Counted from the stretch's first letter, positions 1 to 10,948 are shown. The stretch is 64,000 nt of DNA from JAIROC01 sp031553535 (GCA_031553535.1 JAVBLM010000014.1:55844-119843); one strand, 5' to 3'. The notes: generated by a model not told the origin, from the letters alone. Numbers and translations: made by a program.

Positions 1-1
1 A

Positions 2-3000
2 TGGTGTACCTTACCCAATGGGCAAATGGATTCTGTATTAAAGGATGATACGTTATCCATCATTGTCTACGGCTGTGATGCAACCATGGGTGGTATTTAT
101 TCAGTAGGTCCTGATAACGCAAATTATACTTCGGTACAGGAAGTTATAGATATTATCAAACTTTGTACTCCTGCACGTAATATAACCCTTAACTTGCAAT
201 CGGGAATATATAATGAAAACTGGGATTTTACCGGTGTTGAAAATGCAATGGGTGATTATACCATGCGGATAACATCTTTGCGGAACCATAAAGATAGTGT
301 GGTATTGCAACCGGATTCGGGAGTTGTAGCTGTATTATTAGGTAAAACGAATAATGTCGTTTTTGAAAATATTACAATTAAAGCCTCTGAAAACGCACAT
401 GCTGTTCAATTTATAAATGCATGTACCAATATAGTGATTAATAATTGTAATATATTGTTGGATTCAATAAGTTCTGATGCCTATTATTCTATTCTGAAAA
501 ATTCCGGGACAGGACTAATATCCAATGTTTATATTACAAATAATTATATTAATGGAGGTTACGGAATTAACTTTTACGGTGGAACCGGTACAACGGCTTA
601 TGGTTCCCATTTTGTTTTTGACAACAATACATTGAATAATGCCTATTACAGCGGAGGTAATTTTCTATATATGGATTCGACAAGTATATGCCATAATAAA
701 ATTATAGGCAGAGAAGCAAATGTCAGGACAAATGGAATGTGTCGTGGATTATTAGTACAATATTGCAACGGTTCCATCATAGGAAATAAGATTATTCAAA
801 GAAGTCCGGAAATTCATTCATACTACGGCATGCATCTTGTCGGTTGCAATTCTTATAATACAAGCCAAACAGGTGCTGTTGTGAACAATGAAATTATTAT
901 CTTCAATGGAGCGGAAAATGCCTCTTACGGAATGGATATTTCAACATCAAAATTATTGGTGGCTCATAATTCCATACTAGTGGCAGGTGTTGATACAATA
1001 AGTTCCAGAGGACTATTTTTAGAAAATAATGCTTCATCGTTGACAATAAAAAATAATAATATCTTATTGAGCTCCAATGTTGGATTTCCTATATATTTGG
1101 ACGGGCTTACTTACCTGTCGCAATGGGATATTAATTCAAATAATTATTATGCGCCTCAATATATAGGATATTATAGTTCGGATTCTGTAACCGATCCTGC
1201 TATATGGCGACAAACCATAACTTCAGATATCAATTCGGTAAGGATTGCACCTGATTTTATAGACAGCACAAGCAGTTTAGAAATGAATGATTATACAGGA
1301 TTGAACTGTACATATATACGTGATTTTAATTACGATATAGAAAATGCTTTCCGGTCTACGATAACAACTATAGGTTGTTACAATGGTGTAGCTCCATTGA
1401 ACGGAGATATTGAACTTACTCAAATTTTGTACTTTACTACAGGAGGCAGCGTTCCGGGTTCAACTAAGTCTGTTTCTTTGGAAATATTCAATCCGGGAGC
1501 GACAACTGTTACCAATGCTTCTTTTGGGTGGGTATTTAATAATGGAATACCGAATACGGCAACCTATAATGGTTCAATTGCAAGCGGTCAATACGATACG
1601 GTTCCCTTGGGAGCAATTATATATATTCCGGGATACAATGATCTGACGGCTTACTTAAGTAACGGAACATTGAACAACAATAGTTTACCGGATCAATATT
1701 CTCCAAACGATACCATTATTGCAAGCGTTGATGCCTGTTATTCGCTAAGCGGTCGTCAGGTTATAGGAAGTAACAACGCTGATTTTGAAACAATAGCAGA
1801 TTTCTTCACCCGGGCATCTTTCTGCGGAGTAAGCAGCGATATAGAGTTGGCTTACCAGGATGGGAATTACACTATTACAAACATAGTTGTTGAAAATTAT
1901 ATGACGGTGATGAACGGACATAAATTGACCATTACGTCTTTGAATGCCGACCCGGCTGCTGTGAAATTCAAAGTTTCTTCCGGTGTTGCCTTTACATTGG
2001 CTAATGTACGTAACTTTGTTTTAGATGCTGTTACCATAGATGTAACAAGCGGAACATATGGCATTCAATTCACAAATACATGTAGCAATGTTGTTATTTC
2101 CAACTGTGAGATTTATGCTAACCCCACAACAACATCATCTTCTTATGCCCCCATTTATAAATCTACTACAGGTATTTTGGATGGTATAACTATTGTTAAT
2201 AATATTTTAGACGGAGGATATTATGGTATCAATCTTTATGGAGCCCCCAACGCTGATGCTTATGGAACAAATATTCGCATAGACAGTAATACCATAACCA
2301 ATACGTATTATTATGGGATATACCTGCAATATGCTGATTTTAAAAGCATTTCAAACAATAAAGTATTCAGCAGAACAGGTACGGCTAATGTATCAACTAC
2401 CTATTGGAGCGGATTGTATTTCCTTAATTCTAATGGATTGATAATAAATGGAAATATTGTCCGGCAGTTAACCCCAACTATAACCTATCCGAGAGGGCTC
2501 TATTTATCAAGTATGAATATAACCAATTTTAAATATCCTGCTTTTCCGGATACCTTATTGGTTTCCAATAATGAAATTTATGCGATAATGGGAGTATCTT
2601 CCACAGCAAATTATGCAATAAGTGTGGTTACTTCAAGAGCAAATATTATTAACAATACGTTTTATGGTGTTTCTAATGGTATAACAGGGGGATATTGCGC
2701 TTATTTTCCAGTTAATAATGATTACTACCTGGGAATGAAAAATAATATATTTATCCAATTATCTTCTGCCGGCTGGCCCGTTTATATAAACGGAACATTT
2801 CCGGGCCAATGGGATTTTAATGCGAACTTATTGTATTCAGGGGGTACCAACGTAGGATATGTCGGTTCAGCAAAAACGACTTTAGCCACATGGAGGTCAA
2901 GTGTTCCAACCGATACTCGCTCGGTAAGTCTGATGTCTAATTTTATAGATATTCCTTCTAATTTTGGCTTATTAGATACCGTAGGACTGGCAGTACCTGC

Positions 3001-6000
3001 TCATTCTTTGGTTTCTACGGATATATTAAATTTGCGAAGAGGTTCTATTACTAATATGGGAGCATATCGCTACGAAGACCCTGCCAGTGATGTGCAACCG
3101 GAAGAAATTTTATTACAAACATCTTACTCGCTAGGCGATTTAGTGCCGATAGACATTACTATCAAAAATACAGGTGCCAATGTGTTATCTTCTGCTATGA
3201 TCAACTGGACAGTTAACGGTGGAGCTCTACAGTCCAAACAATGGACAGGAAGTTTAGCTCATGGTGCTGTATCAAGCTCCTTGAACTTGGAGACAATCAC
3301 AGCTAACAGACCGACAGAAATAATCGTTTATACTACTCTTCCCAATGGCACACCCGATCCAAGAACATATAATGATACCATGGTATTTTCATTTGCCGTT
3401 TGTGATACGGCATTAAACGGAACTTATACGGTAGGAAGCGGAGGTAACTTTGGAGATATGAATGTTGCCTGGTTAATGATTGATAACTGCGGTATAAATG
3501 GCGCTGTTACGCTTTCACTACTTCCCGGCACTCATACAATGAACAACAAAGTGGTAAATAAAATATCCGGCACCTCTGCAAGCAAAAGAATAACGATTAC
3601 TTCTTCTACCGGAAATAAGGATGATGTTACTATTTACGGAAGTTTTACTTTGAACGGAGTAGAAAATATGACATTTAAAAATATCACAATAGATAATTCG
3701 GCAACACCCACCCAGTCAACAATACTTTTTGTCGGAACATGTACTGATATTGAAATCAGAGGATGTAATATAATGGCAGATACTACAACGACAAGCGCTA
3801 CTGTTCATGGAATAAGCTACCATAGTGTTAGCGGTAGTACCGATAGATTGAATGGTGTCCGGATTGTAAATAATACAATGGATGGAGGACATTCCAATAT
3901 TTATTTTTATTATGCTACGGGAGGCAGTTCTTATATGGCATGTGATGGGGTTACAATAGATAGTAATACATTAACCAATGCGTATGCAAATGGCATTTAT
4001 ACTTATTATTATGGATATTCCCCTAGCGTTTCGTATAATACAATAACAACACGTGTTGTAGCTACAACACAGTATGGAATTTATTGGGGAGTTTATAGTA
4101 CCGTTGATGCGATGAATAATAATAGGATATTTATACGGGGAACATCAACTTCTTATGGAATATATACCTATTATATTAATAGGAATACATCATATAATGC
4201 GAAAGGAAATGCTCCTATCTATAATAATGAAATTATAATTCCTTCCGCCGGAACAAATTACGGATTCTATATGACTTATCCTAACGTAGATTTATACCAC
4301 AATTCGGTATATTTAGGAGGAAGTTCACAATGTAATGGAATATATGTAACAAGTATGAGCAATACACATACATTTAATGTTAAAAATAATTTATTTGTTA
4401 CGGCAACATCAGCCGCAACAGGTTATCCGATTTATTTTTCACCTGCAAATTTAGCAACAGTTGCATCCGGAACGACATTGGATTATAATAACTATTTTAG
4501 TACGGGAGCAAATATTGCATATCTTGGAAGTGCGGTTCCCAGTATGCCTGTCCTGCGGGCAAGTACAGGACAGGACGCTAACAGCAAGAATTATGCGCCT
4601 ACATTTAAAAACATTGCCACAAGTACGGAATTGGCAGATACATGCAGGATAGATTGTCCTGTGTTGACACAAATACCGAAGGATATTAGGGGGTTTGTTC
4701 GCAAAGGAACCACTAATATGGGCGCCTATGGTTATGAACCTTATTCTTTGGATGCAGAATTATCAGTTGTCAATACATCCCACATGCCGGCAAATGTTCC
4801 TTCTACTCCATCTGTAGTTGTCTATAATGGAGGAAAAACAACAATTACTGATTTAACTATTGGATATTCCTTTAATGACGGAGCAGACGTTCTTGTCCCA
4901 TGGACAGGTAGCCTTGCATTTTTAGATGAGGTTTTAATTGATTTACCCCCTACAGTAACTCCTATATTGGGAAATAATCAAATCAAGGTATGGATAGTTG
5001 ATGTAAATCAGCAAGGGATAGATGATGATCAGGGAAACGACACAATCCAACAATCATTTTCTGCATGTACCCATGTTTTCTACAATAATTCGTATGTGAT
5101 TGGAAATTCCGGTTCCGCGGATTTTAAAACATTAGATTCGGCTTTTAATAAGATGGTTGATTGCGGAATAAAGGGAAATGTTACCTTATTGCTTGAAAAC
5201 GGTACATACACGGAAAATTTAACTTTCCTGAAGTTATTGGGTTTGATACCTGATGGAAGTACATTAACCATTACTTCTCTTACCGGAAATACCAATGATG
5301 TTACTATAAAACCTCTTGCGGGAGCAGCAATAACATTTTTCAGTAATCAAAATATTACAATTAAAAATATTACAATAGATGTTTCCTCCTCAGGCCACTC
5401 CTATGGAATTGTTTTCAACGGGGCATGTGAAAATATTGAAATATACGGATGTAATATTTTGTCATACGCATCAGCTACAGGAAATGCCTATGCCGGAATA
5501 TATAGTCCGGGTGCAACACATCTACGAAATATACGTATCATAAAAAATACAATTAACGGAGGTTATTATGGCATATATATGCAATGCGCTCCTTCTACTT
5601 CCACTATAGCTGATAGTTATAATAGCATAATAGACAGCAATGTTATAACCAACCCATATTCTACCGGAATGGAAATCGCATATGGCAACATAACAAGTAT
5701 ATCCCATAATACTATCCAATCCCGTGCTAATGCGTCTGCTACCTTCTATGGAATATATATGAATTATTTTATTAACTGTTCTGAAATTGTTGGAAATAAG
5801 ATATACATAACATACAATCCGACATCCACATCCAATTATGCAGCGCATGGATTACGCACTAATTGTTTAAATTATTCGGGGACCAGCACACCATGTTTGG
5901 TGGCCAATAACGAAATACGGATAACGGGCACTATGGGTACCGCAGGTTCAACAAGCTTATATCAAGGAATTTCTACATCGCAGTATAATCGTATGAATAT

Positions 6001-9000
6001 TTATAATAATTCCATATTTATTACGGCAGGGTACCAGCCTTGTTATGGAATAAGTAAATATAATTCGGCTCCCTCAAGTTATCTCGTTAATACGAGTCAT
6101 AACAACATAGCGATAAACAGTTTAAATGAAGCATCCTATCCTTTGCATGCCGCGGGTGCTTATCTTCACCCAGTATGGGGCGTAAATGATTATAACAATT
6201 ATTATAATTATAATGGTCCTTACATTGCTTTTGCGGGTGAGCCTTACGCTACCATAGAAGATGTTCGTAATGAGTTCTATCAGGATTTGAATTCTTGTTC
6301 GTACAATCCGCTATTTGCAGATAGTACAATCAATTTGGATTTGTCCCTGAAAGGATTTGCTAACCTACTATTTTCTCCTCATCCGGAAGTATTAACAGAT
6401 ATACGTGGAAAAACAAGAGGTAATATAGCGACATTGGGGGCATACGATATTGTTCCGGAACAAAATGCGGCAATGGCCATCCGTTTTGTCAATTGGGAAA
6501 ATGAGGTAATTGACCAATATACCCAAAATGTTGAGGTGTCTATTACAAATTTAAGCTCTCAGCCAGTTAGCGGTGCAATGATAGAATGGACAATAAATGG
6601 AGTTCCGCGAACAGCAGTTCCGTTTAATCCGGCAATACCTTTATCTTCACTATCAACAAGAAACATTGTTTTAGGAAATTATCAGGTGTTACAGCCTGTA
6701 AATGAGGTTAGGGCATGGTTATCGAATATTAGCGGATCGCCCAATACATTGAAAGATACGGCTGTAGCAATAAGCAATATGGTGCAGTTGGTTGAATATA
6801 TAGAACCATTGGTTTGGGATACTATAAATAGTCTAGCGTTTAATGTTTATGCCAGAATCAAAACCGGAACAGGGGCACCGGTATCAATACCCCAGCTTAT
6901 CGTAAAATCAACGGTTAATAATAAGTTCGAATTTAATGATACCGTAGATATGAATAATCTGGGAGGGGAAAGTTGGATAGCAAATATTCCTTCACAATAT
7001 TATGGCAGCAAAATAATATATTCTTTGACGGTAGAAGATACGGTAGGGAATATTCAAACCATAATAGATTCCACTTATTTGGCATATAAGGAAATAAAAG
7101 ATTCTATAGTAGTAGGAACAGGCAAGATTACAAATTATTACACCCCTATTTATTATTCGAATTACGGATGGTCTCGCCAGATATATTTGGGAAGAGAAAT
7201 TAATCCTACTAACCAGGAAGTGATAATAACCAAGCTTGCCTGGGAATCCAGCAATCTTGGATATATATATTCAAATCAGATATGTTATATGAGGTTGGTT
7301 CATGATTCTGTTTATACTTCTACCGCATATATCGACCCGGCTTCTGTAGGAGCAACAGAAGTTTACAGAGGATCATATACCGCACAGACCGGCTGGTCGG
7401 AAGTAACACTTCAGAAGCCTTTTGTATTACCACCGAATATGAATGTAGAGATATTCTGGTTGCATCAAGGCGGATCGGGAGCAGGATCTTCTTATTATTG
7501 GCTTCATACTTTTACACCACAATACCGGACGCTTTATTACGGAACAACGGGGAGCAGTTTTGCAACAGGAACTGGAACCTATTCTTATGATCGTCCCAAT
7601 GCTCGTTTTATGATAGAGTATCCCCTAATGCCATATGCAGGATATAATTTAGGGCTGATGAAAGTAATAGAGCCTTTTAGTGATCCCAGTATATTATGTT
7701 ATCCTAATTATTCACCTGTAAAGGTTGCCGTAACAAACCTAGGTTCGGATGATTATAATTTTGGATTAAGTCCTTTACGATTAGATGTAGAAGTTACAGG
7801 AGCAATAAATTTTGCAGCCGATACAACCGTGCGGGCAGGAACATTAAAACCGGGAGAAACAGATACGATAGATATTACAACTATTTTACCCATTATGTTA
7901 TCCGGAAAATATGAAATAAAAGCATGGCTGACTAATAACGTGGATATTATTACATATGATGACACAATTGTTTATGAATATATATCCGGAAGAATAGGGC
8001 TTCCTGTGGATGAATACTTTAGTGATCCTGATTTGCCGTTGGCATTTATATCAAAACAATTGCGTGGAAGTAAATGGGAAGTAATTAACGGCAGTAGTCC
8101 GGTAGATACTACGATCAAACCCGGGTTTGGTACGGGAATGTTGAGCTTTATCGGTACGCGTGGATGTTTAACGGAATTATCAACCCGTCAACTTGATTTA
8201 TATGGAAGTACTAATCCAAAAATGGAATTCTGGTATTTCCATGATACCATTCCTTCTGAAGACTATACTGATGTACTCGTTACACTTGACGGGGGATTAA
8301 CTCACACTAAACTATTAGAATTAGTTAAGTATAATTCTCAACGGGGATGGCATCATTATACTGTTTCCTTAAGTAATTATATGACGGAATCCTGTGTTAT
8401 TCTTGTCTTTGAATCCATGATAATGTCCGATGAAGGAGAACAATATATTGATCGTATATGGATTACATCCGAACAGGACATGGCAGTATCCGAAATTTTA
8501 ATGTCCGAATTATCTGCCTGTAATCTTGATAAGAATGAATTGAGAGTTGTGATAGAATCAACAAAATACCAGTCTATCGATTTCTCCCAGTATCCTGGTA
8601 TTGGTATTCAAGTAGAAATAAGCGGTCCTACCAATCATAATTTCAATTACCCATTAAGGAATAAGGTATTGGAAGGATTTTCATTTGATACCCTATTTAT
8701 TACGTCCGATATTGATTTTACGGCAGGAACATATACTATAAAAGCATATTTAACAAGTCCGGTTGATAACTATCATGTGAATGATACGGCAAAAGCAACG
8801 ATTATTATCAATCCATCTTTATCGGTTACAATCAAACCGGTCAGTGGAGGATCTACCAATTGCATATCAGGGAACTTGCCGATAAAACAGCAGGTAGTTG
8901 TTAAGAATATTGGTAATATGGATTTATCAGATATTAATCTAAGGATGGATGTCACATCTAATTCGCTGACATTTTCCGCCATGGGTTCTATTTCTGATAC

Positions 9001-9772
9001 ACTCTTGCCTGGAGATTCGATAACATATAATTTTGATGAGTTTACAACCCCTTGGGATGCGACTTATTATGTAGATGTTACAGCCTTCTTAGATTGTGAT
9101 TCTATATTAGCTCATGCCTCTGCAGCTGCAATAGAATGTGTGAATATAGAAGATCTGTATGTATTCAGTATTGATAATCCATCCGAAGAGAAAGATAAAG
9201 TAGGTGACGAAATAAATATAATAGCTACTATCATAAACCGAAGCGATATTAATGCGCATAGTAATATCAGTATATATGCAGAAGTAACGAATATGCAAGG
9301 AAACATACTTCATAGTTTTGAAGAAACCATTTCACATATTAGTTTTGAAGCCACTGTTCCACATAATTTCCGGGAAATATATACGGTACCTGCAGATACG
9401 GCCTATATGATAAAAGTATATATAGAGAACAGGGATAATTATGCCTATAATGATAGCTTGACAATTACCCGTAAGACAGATTATATAAATAAAATAGAAG
9501 CTATACAAAGCATAAATATCAGCATGGAACAAAACATTCCCAATCCTGCCAATACCAGTACAATGATAAGATATAACGTTCCGGAATCAGGAGATGTTAT
9601 TTTCAGTATCCATAGTATAAATGGTCAGTTATTACATAATAAAGTAGTACAATCGGAAGCCGGAACAAATACTTTAGAACTCAACATTTCTTCCTTATCA
9701 GCAGGGATCTATATGTATTCTATGGAATACAAGGGTCAACGTATAGTGAAACGCATGAGTATAAAACGATAA
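2..9772 (+). CDS. giant A: T9SS-exported right-handed beta-helix protein (5' partial)
   Basis: The reading frame is open from base 2 with no stop, and its first residues (LPNGQMD, then DDT) match the end of a CARDB-like unit seen in the sister proteins. The true start is therefore upstream and the ATG at 26 is internal. 3256 residues are visible. Four modules of about 555 residues begin at 74, 1736, 3401 and 5066. Each starts with a Cys, then G-x-Y-x-[IV]-G, then about 350 residues of short Asn-rich beta-helix rungs, then a CARDB-like sandwich ending in a DDT or NDT motif. From about 7090 comes a domain opening with VVGTG and containing SRQIYL, then Ig-like units and a second jelly-roll (EFWYFHDT). 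The last 85 residues are a T9SS type A sorting domain (NIPNPA, SINGQ, AGIYMYSME, final KRMSIKR). It is probably a cell-surface or secreted adhesin or fibre. Ligand unknown. No catalytic motif was recognised. Confidence 0.9.
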   Translation, partial: WCTLPNGQMDSVLKDDTLSIIVYGCDATMGGIYSVGPDNANYTSVQEVIDIIKLCTPARNITLNLQSGIYNENWDFTGVENAMGDYTMRITSLRNHKDSVVLQPDSGVVAVLLGKTNNVVFENITIKASENAHAVQFINACTNIVINNCNILLDSISSDAYYSILKNSGTGLISNVYITNNYINGGYGINFYGGTGTTAYGSHFVFDNNTLNNAYYSGGNFLYMDSTSICHNKIIGREANVRTNGMCRGLLVQYCNGSIIGNKIIQRSPEIHSYYGMHLVGCNSYNTSQTGAVVNNEIIIFNGAENASYGMDISTSKLLVAHNSILVAGVDTISSRGLFLENNASSLTIKNNNILLSSNVGFPIYLDGLTYLSQWDINSNNYYAPQYIGYYSSDSVTDPAIWRQTITSDINSVRIAPDFIDSTSSLEMNDYTGLNCTYIRDFNYDIENAFRSTITTIGCYNGVAPLNGDIELTQILYFTTGGSVPGSTKSVSLEIFNPGATTVTNASFGWVFNNGIPNTATYNGSIASGQYDTVPLGAIIYIPGYNDLTAYLSNGTLNNNSLPDQYSPNDTIIASVDACYSLSGRQVIGSNNADFETIADFFTRASFCGVSSDIELAYQDGNYTITNIVVENYMTVMNGHKLTITSLNADPAAVKFKVSSGVAFTLANVRNFVLDAVTIDVTSGTYGIQFTNTCSNVVISNCEIYANPTTTSSSYAPIYKSTTGILDGITIVNNILDGGYYGINLYGAPNADAYGTNIRIDSNTITNTYYYGIYLQYADFKSISNNKVFSRTGTANVSTTYWSGLYFLNSNGLIINGNIVRQLTPTITYPRGLYLSSMNITNFKYPAFPDTLLVSNNEIYAIMGVSSTANYAISVVTSRANIINNTFYGVSNGITGGYCAYFPVNNDYYLGMKNNIFIQLSSAGWPVYINGTFPGQWDFNANLLYSGGTNVGYVGSAKTTLATWRSSVPTDTRSVSLMSNFIDIPSNFGLLDTVGLAVPAHSLVSTDILNLRRGSITNMGAYRYEDPASDVQPEEILLQTSYSLGDLVPIDITIKNTGANVLSSAMINWTVNGGALQSKQWTGSLAHGAVSSSLNLETITANRPTEIIVYTTLPNGTPDPRTYNDTMVFSFAVCDTALNGTYTVGSGGNFGDMNVAWLMIDNCGINGAVTLSLLPGTHTMNNKVVNKISGTSASKRITITSSTGNKDDVTIYGSFTLNGVENMTFKNITIDNSATPTQSTILFVGTCTDIEIRGCNIMADTTTTSATVHGISYHSVSGSTDRLNGVRIVNNTMDGGHSNIYFYYATGGSSYMACDGVTIDSNTLTNAYANGIYTYYYGYSPSVSYNTITTRVVATTQYGIYWGVYSTVDAMNNNRIFIRGTSTSYGIYTYYINRNTSYNAKGNAPIYNNEIIIPSAGTNYGFYMTYPNVDLYHNSVYLGGSSQCNGIYVTSMSNTHTFNVKNNLFVTATSAATGYPIYFSPANLATVASGTTLDYNNYFSTGANIAYLGSAVPSMPVLRASTGQDANSKNYAPTFKNIATSTELADTCRIDCPVLTQIPKDIRGFVRKGTTNMGAYGYEPYSLDAELSVVNTSHMPANVPSTPSVVVYNGGKTTITDLTIGYSFNDGADVLVPWTGSLAFLDEVLIDLPPTVTPILGNNQIKVWIVDVNQQGIDDDQGNDTIQQSFSACTHVFYNNSYVIGNSGSADFKTLDSAFNKMVDCGIKGNVTLLLENGTYTENLTFLKLLGLIPDGSTLTITSLTGNTNDVTIKPLAGAAITFFSNQNITIKNITIDVSSSGHSYGIVFNGACENIEIYGCNILSYASATGNAYAGIYSPGATHLRNIRIIKNTINGGYYGIYMQCAPSTSTIADSYNSIIDSNVITNPYSTGMEIAYGNITSISHNTIQSRANASATFYGIYMNYFINCSEIVGNKIYITYNPTSTSNYAAHGLRTNCLNYSGTSTPCLVANNEIRITGTMGTAGSTSLYQGISTSQYNRMNIYNNSIFITAGYQPCYGISKYNSAPSSYLVNTSHNNIAINSLNEASYPLHAAGAYLHPVWGVNDYNNYYNYNGPYIAFAGEPYATIEDVRNEFYQDLNSCSYNPLFADSTINLDLSLKGFANLLFSPHPEVLTDIRGKTRGNIATLGAYDIVPEQNAAMAIRFVNWENEVIDQYTQNVEVSITNLSSQPVSGAMIEWTINGVPRTAVPFNPAIPLSSLSTRNIVLGNYQVLQPVNEVRAWLSNISGSPNTLKDTAVAISNMVQLVEYIEPLVWDTINSLAFNVYARIKTGTGAPVSIPQLIVKSTVNNKFEFNDTVDMNNLGGESWIANIPSQYYGSKIIYSLTVEDTVGNIQTIIDSTYLAYKEIKDSIVVGTGKITNYYTPIYYSNYGWSRQIYLGREINPTNQEVIITKLAWESSNLGYIYSNQICYMRLVHDSVYTSTAYIDPASVGATEVYRGSYTAQTGWSEVTLQKPFVLPPNMNVEIFWLHQGGSGAGSSYYWLHTFTPQYRTLYYGTTGSSFATGTGTYSYDRPNARFMIEYPLMPYAGYNLGLMKVIEPFSDPSILCYPNYSPVKVAVTNLGSDDYNFGLSPLRLDVEVTGAINFAADTTVRAGTLKPGETDTIDITTILPIMLSGKYEIKAWLTNNVDIITYDDTIVYEYISGRIGLPVDEYFSDPDLPLAFISKQLRGSKWEVINGSSPVDTTIKPGFGTGMLSFIGTRGCLTELSTRQLDLYGSTNPKMEFWYFHDTIPSEDYTDVLVTLDGGLTHTKLLELVKYNSQRGWHHYTVSLSNYMTESCVILVFESMIMSDEGEQYIDRIWITSEQDMAVSEILMSELSACNLDKNELRVVIESTKYQSIDFSQYPGIGIQVEISGPTNHNFNYPLRNKVLEGFSFDTLFITSDIDFTAGTYTIKAYLTSPVDNYHVNDTAKATIIINPSLSVTIKPVSGGSTNCISGNLPIKQQVVVKNIGNMDLSDINLRMDVTSNSLTFSAMGSISDTLLPGDSITYNFDEFTTPWDATYYVDVTAFLDCDSILAHASAAAIECVNIEDLYVFSIDNPSEEKDKVGDEINIIATIINRSDINAHSNISIYAEVTNMQGNILHSFEETISHISFEATVPHNFREIYTVPADTAYMIKVYIENRDNYAYNDSLTITRKTDYINKIEAIQSINISMEQNIPNPANTSTMIRYNVPESGDVIFSIHSINGQLLHNKVVQSEAGTNTLELNISSLSAGIYMYSMEYKGQRIVKRMSIKR
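74..6480 (+). repeat. four tandem beta-helix/CARDB modules in giant A
   Basis: Module starts, taken at the leading conserved Cys codon, are at 74, 1736, 3401 and 5066, giving spacings of 1662, 1665 and 1665 bp (554-555 codons). The repeats are clear in protein but well diverged in DNA, so the duplications are old. Each module has the order Cys tag, GxYxVG, a second Cys near a CG[IV] motif, LxSGxYxEN-like strands, C-x-N-[IV]-x-I-x-x-C in the helix, a TTxGxY capping motif, then a CARDB-like sandwich. Confidence 0.85.
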
Positions 9773-9789
9773 AAAATCTTTTTCATCAT

Positions 9790-9820
9790 GGCTGCCCCAT
9801 CCCCGGGGTGGCCTTTTTTT
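9790..9820 (+). terminator. rho-independent terminator of giant A
   Basis: GGCTGCCCC at 9790-9798 pairs with GGGGTGGCC at 9805-9813 (two G-T wobbles), followed by seven T. It is the same type as the terminator after giant C. Confidence 0.85.
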
Positions 9821-9878
9821 ATTAATGTGTATAAAAATAAAATCCATTAAAATAAACCTTTTTCATTATCCAAATTGT

Positions 9879-9904
9879 GGCTGCCTCTCGGGCAGCCCTT
9901 TTTA
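9879..9904 (+). terminator. second terminator downstream of giant A
   Basis: GGCTGCC at 9879-9885 pairs with GGCAGCC at 9891-9897, followed by a T-rich run. The preceding TTTTTCAT and CAAATTGTGG match the 3' ends of giants B and D. It may be the remnant 3' end of another family member. Confidence 0.8.
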
Positions 9905-10030
9905 TAAAATCGGACTGTTTCATATACCGATTACAATAATACTATTTTCTTGTTATATTCATCTTTCTATCTTTACTATTTCCTTGTAAATCTAGCAGAC
10001 GTAGTCAAAAGTCAAAATAAAATGAATAAG

Positions 10031-10072
10031 GATTATTTCACTACATTTCGAGGCTCTTACTGCTCTTCGTAA
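10031..10072 (+). repeat. left arm of a perfect 42-bp inverted repeat
   Basis: Bases 10031-10072 (starting GATTATTTCACTACATTTCG, ending CTCTTCGTAA) are the exact reverse complement of 10690-10731. The arms enclose about 617 bp that include the 42-bp palindrome array. Outside the arms are inverted copies of a GTnGTCAAAAGT motif, at 10001 (plus) and 10753 (minus), so the whole unit looks like a non-autonomous element of about 755 bp. Confidence 0.9.
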
Positions 10073-10298
10073 CCCAAGTGCTTTGCTCCCACAATTGAGG
10101 TGAAAAAGAAGGATCATTGCTGAATGTCCAATAATAGAAAATTAAACGGAGAACATGACAATAAGATAATCTCTGTCATATTAGAGTATGCGGCAAAATA
10201 ATGCGGAAATCCTTTTATCAGCTCCCTTTACACACCCCTTTTAGTCCCTCTTGAAGGGGAAAGTTTCTTCTTTTTATCATTCTATTATTTTGGAAAAC

Positions 10299-10616
10299 TG
10301 TCCGAACGTTCGGAAATAAGCAAACAACAATGTTTGAATGTTTCCGACTTCCCGGAAACATTCAAACAAGGATGAATATATCTTTCCGGCTCTCCGGAAA
10401 CCCTTAAACAAGAGTGAAAATACCTTTCCGAAGCTTCGGAAACAAGCAAACAACAGTGTTTGAAGGCTTCCGACTTCCCGGAAACATTCAAACAAGGATG
10501 AATATATCTTTCCGGCTCTCCGGAAACCCTCAAACAAGAGTGAAAATACCTTTCCGAAGCTTCGGAAACCTTCAAACGAAAGTGCGGGATACTTTCCGGA
10601 AAGCCGGACAGTTTTG
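10299..10616 (-). repeat. 42-bp palindrome array, family 1, eight units
   Basis: Palindromes with arms TTTCCG and CGGAAA start at 10299 (degenerate), 10341, 10383, 10425, 10467, 10509, 10551 and 10593, each exactly 42 bp apart. Bases 10341-10466 and 10467-10592 are nearly identical, so there is also a three-unit, 126-bp higher-order repeat. The centres vary (ACTTCC, GCTCTC, AAGCTT). The 24-bp spacers are conserved rather than unique. Read on the minus strand it matches the array at 40658-40990. Confidence 0.9.
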
Positions 10617-10689
10617 AAACCGAAAAGAAACATGCTATATGCAGAACGCAGAAACAAAAATGTTGTTATTGGTAGAAAAAGCACCTGGA

Positions 10690-10731
10690 TTACGAAGAGC
10701 AGTAAGAGCCTCGAAATGTAGTGAAATAATC
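10690..10731 (-). repeat. right arm of the perfect 42-bp inverted repeat
   Basis: This is the exact reverse complement of 10031-10072. Its inner part AAATGTAGTGAAATA (10714-10728) recurs at 50786-50800, overlapping the start codon of giant D. Confidence 0.9.
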
Positions 10732-10909
10732 TCCTAAGTCAACTTTTGACAACTTCTATGAATAAATCTATTATTTGTAGAGTTCGCACATCGATATCTG
10801 TAAGACAAAGAGAAGAATATCGGCAAGACACACAGCAAATTTAGAATATTATTGGTGTTTTAAAATCTTCTAAATTACACTTTGAATTCGCGTTAAGATT
10901 AGATAAACA

Positions 10910-10948
10910 TAAAAAAAGAGACTGTCTACATTCTTTAGACAGTCTCTT
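10910..10948 (-). terminator. rpoD terminator
   Basis: AAGAGACTGTCTA at 10916-10928 and TAGACAGTCTCTT at 10936-10948 form a perfect 13-bp stem with a 7-nt loop. Read on the minus strand it is followed by a U run (plus-strand A run at 10911-10917). It ends the degQ-rpoD transcript. Confidence 0.88.

Noticed and set aside
26..9772. Giant A as a complete gene starting at base 26
   Set aside because: The frame is open to the window edge, the residues before the Met fit a CARDB end, and there is no signal peptide. The gene is truncated by the window.
10277..10684. Open frames of 135 and 96 codons (minus) and 67 codons (plus) over array 1
   Set aside because: Several frames on both strands are open at once because the 42-bp unit is divisible by three and has no stops. 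No signal, promoter or ribosome-binding site supports any of them.
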